64,000 nt of DNA from Mycobacterium sp. (GTDB taxonomy: Bacteria > Actinomycetota > Actinomycetes > Mycobacteriales > Mycobacteriaceae), in NCBI RefSeq assembly GCF_025933915.1, contig NZ_JAICZA010000006.1, positions 1 through 64,000 of the forward strand, given 5' to 3'. The position numbers were made by a program, and so were the translations under genes. Every line of letters begins with the position of its first letter. Position 1 is the stretch's first letter. Positions 60,923-64,000 of the stretch are shown here, in pieces. Under the pieces are notes generated by a model. It saw nothing but the letters and a program-made list of their open reading frames with translations. It did no database searches and was not told where the DNA came from.

Positions 60923-62532
60923 CGGCGCGCCATGAGTTCGCTGAGCTGCTGCGCCAGCTCCGACTTCTTGACCTTTCCGGTCGCGGTGAACGGCAGGTCC
61001 TGTTTTGCGGTGACCCAGACGAATTTCGGCACCTTATACGCCGACAGCCTCGCACGCAGCTGCGCGCGCAAGGATTCGCCGTCAAGCACCGATTCGCCGC
61101 GCGGGACTACCGCCGCCGCGACCACCGTCCCGTGCTCGTCGCTCTCGGCGCCGACCACGTACGCCTCGAGCACGCCGTCGCAGTCGACCAGCGCCTGCTC
61201 GACCTCGCTGGGTGTGACGTTGGTGCCGCCACCCGTCTTGATCAGATCGCCCAACCGACCGGTGAACCTGATCCAGCCGTCGTCGTACGCGATGCCGCAG
61301 TCGCCCGTGCGGTAGTAGCCGTCAGCGGTGAACACCTCCTCGCGCTCACGCTTGTGCAGGCGTTGCATCAACGAGTACCCGCGAACCCAGATTTCGCCCG
61401 GTGTGCCCACGGGCACCGGCTGCCCCGTGTCAGGGTCGACCAACAGATGGTGCAGCCCTTCGATTGGCAGACCGCCGGTTTCGGACCGATCGGGCGGCTG
61501 CGGCAGATACGGGTCGACCCCAATGTGATTGCCACACAGCTCCGTCATTCCCAGGCCACTAGAGCCCGTGGGCCGACGCTGGGGTGGCACCATCGCGGGC
61601 ATGCTGGTGCGTTGCACCGAGCTCAGGTCGCGTGCGGGAAACTCGGGATGCTCGGCTAGCGTCTTGCCCTGCTGCGGCCAGCCCAGCGTGATCGTCGCGC
61701 GGTGGCGCTCCATGAGTTCTAGTGCCTCGGCAGCATCGAACGCGGGTTGGGTGACCAGTGTCGCGCCGTGGTGGATCACCGCGAGTAGTCCTGTGATCAG
61801 TCCTCCCACCCAGAAGAAGGGCATGGCGGTGAACATCACGTCATCGTGGGTGACGCCGTACATGAACGTGAGATTGTAGGTATGCCGTACGAGTGTGCCC
61901 TGGCTGTGCACGGGCCCCTTTGGGTCGCCGGTACTGCCTGAGGTGTAAATGATGGTCACGTCATCGGCTGGTGTCACACACAATTCCACGTCGACCAGGA
62001 AGTCGGCGTCGTCGGCCGACATCTCGCCATCACCGTCGATCGCTGTCAACCACGGCTGATCGGATGGTCCCCACACCGCAACGGTCCGCAGGAACGGCGC
62101 TTTTCGTACCACGATGCGGCCGGGCTCGCGCTGATCGGCCAGCCCTGGCAGCGCTTCCTGCAGTCGGTCCACAAAGTCGTGGTTGCGAAACCGCGACGAC
62201 GCCAGGATCGCGCGCAGGTCAGCATGGCGTGCGGTCCAGGCGAGTTCGGACGCCTTGTAGAACGTATTGAGCGGCACAGCGACTGCGCCGATGCGTGTGG
62301 CGGCAAACCAGGTCAAGGCCCAGTCGACGCTATTCGGCATCAAGATCCCGACGTGGTCCCCCTTGCCTATCCCCTCGGACAACAGGGCGACCGCCAGCGC
62401 AGCTGAACGGCGATCAAGGTCGCGATAGGTCAATTCCCGCCCGCCCACGATGAGGAACGGCTTGTCCCCGAAACGTGCCGCGCAGGACCTCACCAGAGCA
62501 GGAATCGTAGGCAAGATATTCGGGAAGGGCAT
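60919..62532 (-). CDS. acyl-CoA synthetase (AMP-forming)
   Basis: A 537-residue ANL-superfamily ligase. Nucleotide loop IIYTSGSTGDPKGPVHSQG, A5-like GMTELCG, YYRTGDCGIAYDDGWIRFTG and the catalytic Lys in LPFTATGKVKKSEL are all present. It activates a carboxylic acid to its CoA ester with ATP. With the CaiB-type transferase and DUF35-thiolase it supports a CoA-bound degradation route. ATG 62532 gives the usual N-terminus MPFPNILPTIPALVRS. Confidence 0.9.
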   Translation of the reverse strand: MPFPNILPTIPALVRSCAARFGDKPFLIVGGRELTYRDLDRRSAALAVALLSEGIGKGDHVGILMPNSVDWALTWFAATRIGAVAVPLNTFYKASELAWTARHADLRAILASSRFRNHDFVDRLQEALPGLADQREPGRIVVRKAPFLRTVAVWGPSDQPWLTAIDGDGEMSADDADFLVDVELCVTPADDVTIIYTSGSTGDPKGPVHSQGTLVRHTYNLTFMYGVTHDDVMFTAMPFFWVGGLITGLLAVIHHGATLVTQPAFDAAEALELMERHRATITLGWPQQGKTLAEHPEFPARDLSSVQRTSMPAMVPPQRRPTGSSGLGMTELCGNHIGVDPYLPQPPDRSETGGLPIEGLHHLLVDPDTGQPVPVGTPGEIWVRGYSLMQRLHKREREEVFTADGYYRTGDCGIAYDDGWIRFTGRLGDLIKTGGGTNVTPSEVEQALVDCDGVLEAYVVGAESDEHGTVVAAAVVPRGESVLDGESLRAQLRARLSAYKVPKFVWVTAKQDLPFTATGKVKKSELAQQLSELMARR

Positions 62533-62562
62533 GAGCGCAGGATAGTAGGCTTTGCACAAAAC

Positions 62563-62578
62563 GAGAACAGAGGTTCTC
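62563..62578. promoter_or_regulatory. perfect GAGAAY-N4-RTTCTC site between CoA ligase and SnoaL-like gene
   Basis: GAGAAC-AGAG-GTTCTC, perfect 6-bp arms with 4-base spacer, 30 bases from both start codons of the divergent pair. Confidence 0.7.
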
Positions 62579-62595
62579 ATTCGCCGCTGTCGGCC

Positions 62596-62601
62596 TACAA
62601 T
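62596..62601 (+). promoter_or_regulatory. -10 element of the SnoaL-like gene
   Basis: TACAAT, six bases before ATG 62608, indicating leaderless transcription right beside the operator-like palindrome. Confidence 0.55.
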
Positions 62602-62607
62602 TCCGCC

Positions 62608-63177
62608 ATGGCCACAGAAGCGGGACGTGGGGCCACTGTCGATCGTTTGGACCGGGTGGAATCGGGCCTCGCGATCAGTCAGTTGCCCAGTAGATACGCG
62701 ATGGCCCTCGACGCTCGCGATCTCAATGGGCTGGTGGCGTTGTTCGTCGACGATGTCGACGCCGGCGCGGAGGGGCGCGGCAGGGATGCGTTGAAGCGTT
62801 GGTACGACCGGGTGCTTCGGCGCTTCTACCGCAGCATCCATTTGATCTGCGGCCACCATTTCGACTTCGTCGACGCTGACCACGCGACCGGATCTGTGTA
62901 CTGCCGCGCCGAACACGAGGACGGCGACGGGTGGTTTGTGATCACGATGCGTTACGACGACGTCTACGAGCGTCGCAACGGCCAGTGGTGCTTCGTCAAG
63001 CGACGGGAGCATCCTTGGTACTCGGTCGATGTGACGGAGCGGCCGGGTCCGGAGTTCATGCGCTGGCCGACCGACGTTCGGTTACGTGCGGCCATGCCCC
63101 AGCGCATGCCGACGTGGCGGGCCTTCTGGGCCGACGGAGATCCCGCGCTGCCCGAGCGGCTCTCGGCGCGCCCATAG
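62608..63177 (+). CDS. SnoaL-like/NTF2-fold protein (possible dehydratase or isomerase)
   Basis: A 189-residue NTF2-fold (SnoaL-like) protein. AISQLPSRYAMALDARDLNG followed by LVALFVDDVD is the classic opening, where Tyr and Asp line the pocket; IHLICGHHFDFVDADHATG adds His candidates. Family members include steroid isomerases, bile-acid dehydratases and polyketide cyclases. Leaderless start. Confidence 0.78.
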   Translation: MATEAGRGATVDRLDRVESGLAISQLPSRYAMALDARDLNGLVALFVDDVDAGAEGRGRDALKRWYDRVLRRFYRSIHLICGHHFDFVDADHATGSVYCRAEHEDGDGWFVITMRYDDVYERRNGQWCFVKRREHPWYSVDVTERPGPEFMRWPTDVRLRAAMPQRMPTWRAFWADGDPALPERLSARP

Positions 63178-63311
63178 CATCCGGCGCTGGTTGCCTCACG
63201 CGCCGACGCGGTTTACAAATCCGTCCGAAACTGACATTCTCACATAATGCAATCGTGCGTTTTCGCCGTTGCTAACCTGTCGGTGCGCTCGCACCCGTAC
63301 CACTGAGATCA

Positions 63312-64000
63312 ATGGAGGCCGTCATTTCCGACGACAAAGTGCTCAGCGGCGTCCGCGTGCTGGAGGTTGCGGCGTGGACCTTCGTGCCGTCGGCCGGCGC
63401 TGTCCTGGCCGAGTGGGGCGCCGAGGTCATCAAGGTCGAGCCCCGCGAGGGCGGCGATCCGCAGCGGGGCCTCGTCACGATGGGCATCGTGGACGAGGGC
63501 GGTGGCACGGTCAACTACATGATCGAGATTCCGAATCGGGGGAAGAAGTCGATTGGCGTCGATTTGAGCACTCCCGGCGGTCAGGACGTCATCCGTAGGC
63601 TCGCCGCCACGTGCGACGTGTTCCTCACCAGCTACCTGCCGACTCGCCGCAAGAAGATGGGCATCGACGTCGACGACATCAGGGCCGCGAATCCCAACAT
63701 CGTGTACGTGCGTGGGTCAGGCCACGGTCCGAAGGGTCCCGATTCGGACAAGCCCGGCTACGACGGCGTCTCCTACTGGGCGCGCGGCGGCATCGCCGCC
63801 ATGCTCACCGAAGACGGCGACGAGCTGGTGCGGTCGCGGCCGGCCTTCGGAGATCTACTCGGGGGCATGGCGATCGCCGGCGGGATCGCGGCCGCTCTGT
63901 ACAAAAAGGCGACCACCGGACAGGGGTCGGTTGTGGACGTCTCCCTGCTCGGGCTGGCGGCGTGGAACCTCAGCCCCGACGTCGCCGTGAGCCAGATCCA
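63312..64000 (+). CDS. CaiB/BaiF-type CoA-transferase (3' truncated by window)
   Basis: The first ~229 residues of a family III CoA-transferase. LSGVRVLEVAAWTFVPSAGA then LAEWGAEVIKVEP is the typical start; NRGKKSIGVDLSTPGGQDVI and SGHGPKGPDSDKPGYDGVSY follow, and the catalytic Asp is likely the D in FGDLLGG. It moves CoA between acids without ATP. The frame is open to the window end. ATG 63312 is followed at once by GGAGG, so a start slightly downstream cannot be excluded. A half GAGAAY site (ATTCTC, 63236) lies upstream. Confidence 0.88.
   Translation, partial: MEAVISDDKVLSGVRVLEVAAWTFVPSAGAVLAEWGAEVIKVEPREGGDPQRGLVTMGIVDEGGGTVNYMIEIPNRGKKSIGVDLSTPGGQDVIRRLAATCDVFLTSYLPTRRKKMGIDVDDIRAANPNIVYVRGSGHGPKGPDSDKPGYDGVSYWARGGIAAMLTEDGDELVRSRPAFGDLLGGMAIAGGIAAALYKKATTGQGSVVDVSLLGLAAWNLSPDVAVSQI

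Overview
The window is chromosomal DNA of a nontuberculous Mycobacterium. The first 24 kb carries genes in the order of the M. tuberculosis Rv2413c to Rv2386c block, in inverted orientation: holA, rpsT, the ATP-grasp/alpha-E/transglutaminase trio, rnz, a CBS protein, a PemK-like protein, lepA, lppR, a GH15 trehalase-type enzyme, subI-cysT-cysW-cysA1, cysH, sirA, hemW, an SbtA-like permease and mbtI. High GC, GTG starts, leaderless promoters, an IdeR-type iron box and the mbtI gene agree with this. The species cannot be fixed from sequence alone.

Region 1 (1-24,000) is core genome. It covers replication and translation (holA, rpsT, lepA), RNA processing (rnz), trehalose metabolism and a full sulfate import and reduction set. 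Both sulfur operons (subI-cysTWA and sirA-cysH) are preceded by a short cysteine-rich ORF that starts right at a -10 promoter element. This is the architecture of the cysteine-responsive leaderless attenuators known from mycobacteria. Several genes placed between these blocks in M. tuberculosis are missing here (the ggtB/sirB segment between cysA1 and cysH, and the rpfD segment upstream of hemW). mbtI is not followed by the rest of the mycobactin cluster.

Region 2 (24,000-32,100) is accessory. A DesA1-like acyl-ACP desaturase with a DosR-box-like palindrome upstream is followed by a 6.6-kb ISL3-family transposon (25,194-31,819). Its ends are 25-bp inverted repeats and it is flanked by a perfect 8-bp target duplication, GGTTATGC. 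Besides the transposase it carries a cytochrome P450 and a divergent 1,102-residue cyclase/ATPase/TPR/LuxR regulator. A decayed transposase start at its left end and a second internal left end at 30,349 show it was built from two related IS copies.

Region 3 (32,100-64,000) is a dense catabolic neighbourhood. It contains a lipase/SDR/ferritin-like/flavin monooxygenase/MerR operon, a DUF35-thiolase fusion, an amidohydrolase/SDR/aldehyde dehydrogenase/alcohol dehydrogenase operon with a TetR gene, and then interleaved P450s, SDRs, an AveC-like membrane protein, four paralogous DapB-like dehydrogenases, an acyl-CoA synthetase, a SnoaL-like protein, a VOC protein and a CaiB-type CoA-transferase running off the end. 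A recurring operator-like palindrome, GAGAAY-N4-RTTCTC, sits in at least four intergenic spaces between 52.5 and 62.6 kb. It suggests one regulon for oxidation and CoA-dependent breakdown of an unidentified, probably cyclic or isoprenoid-like, substrate.
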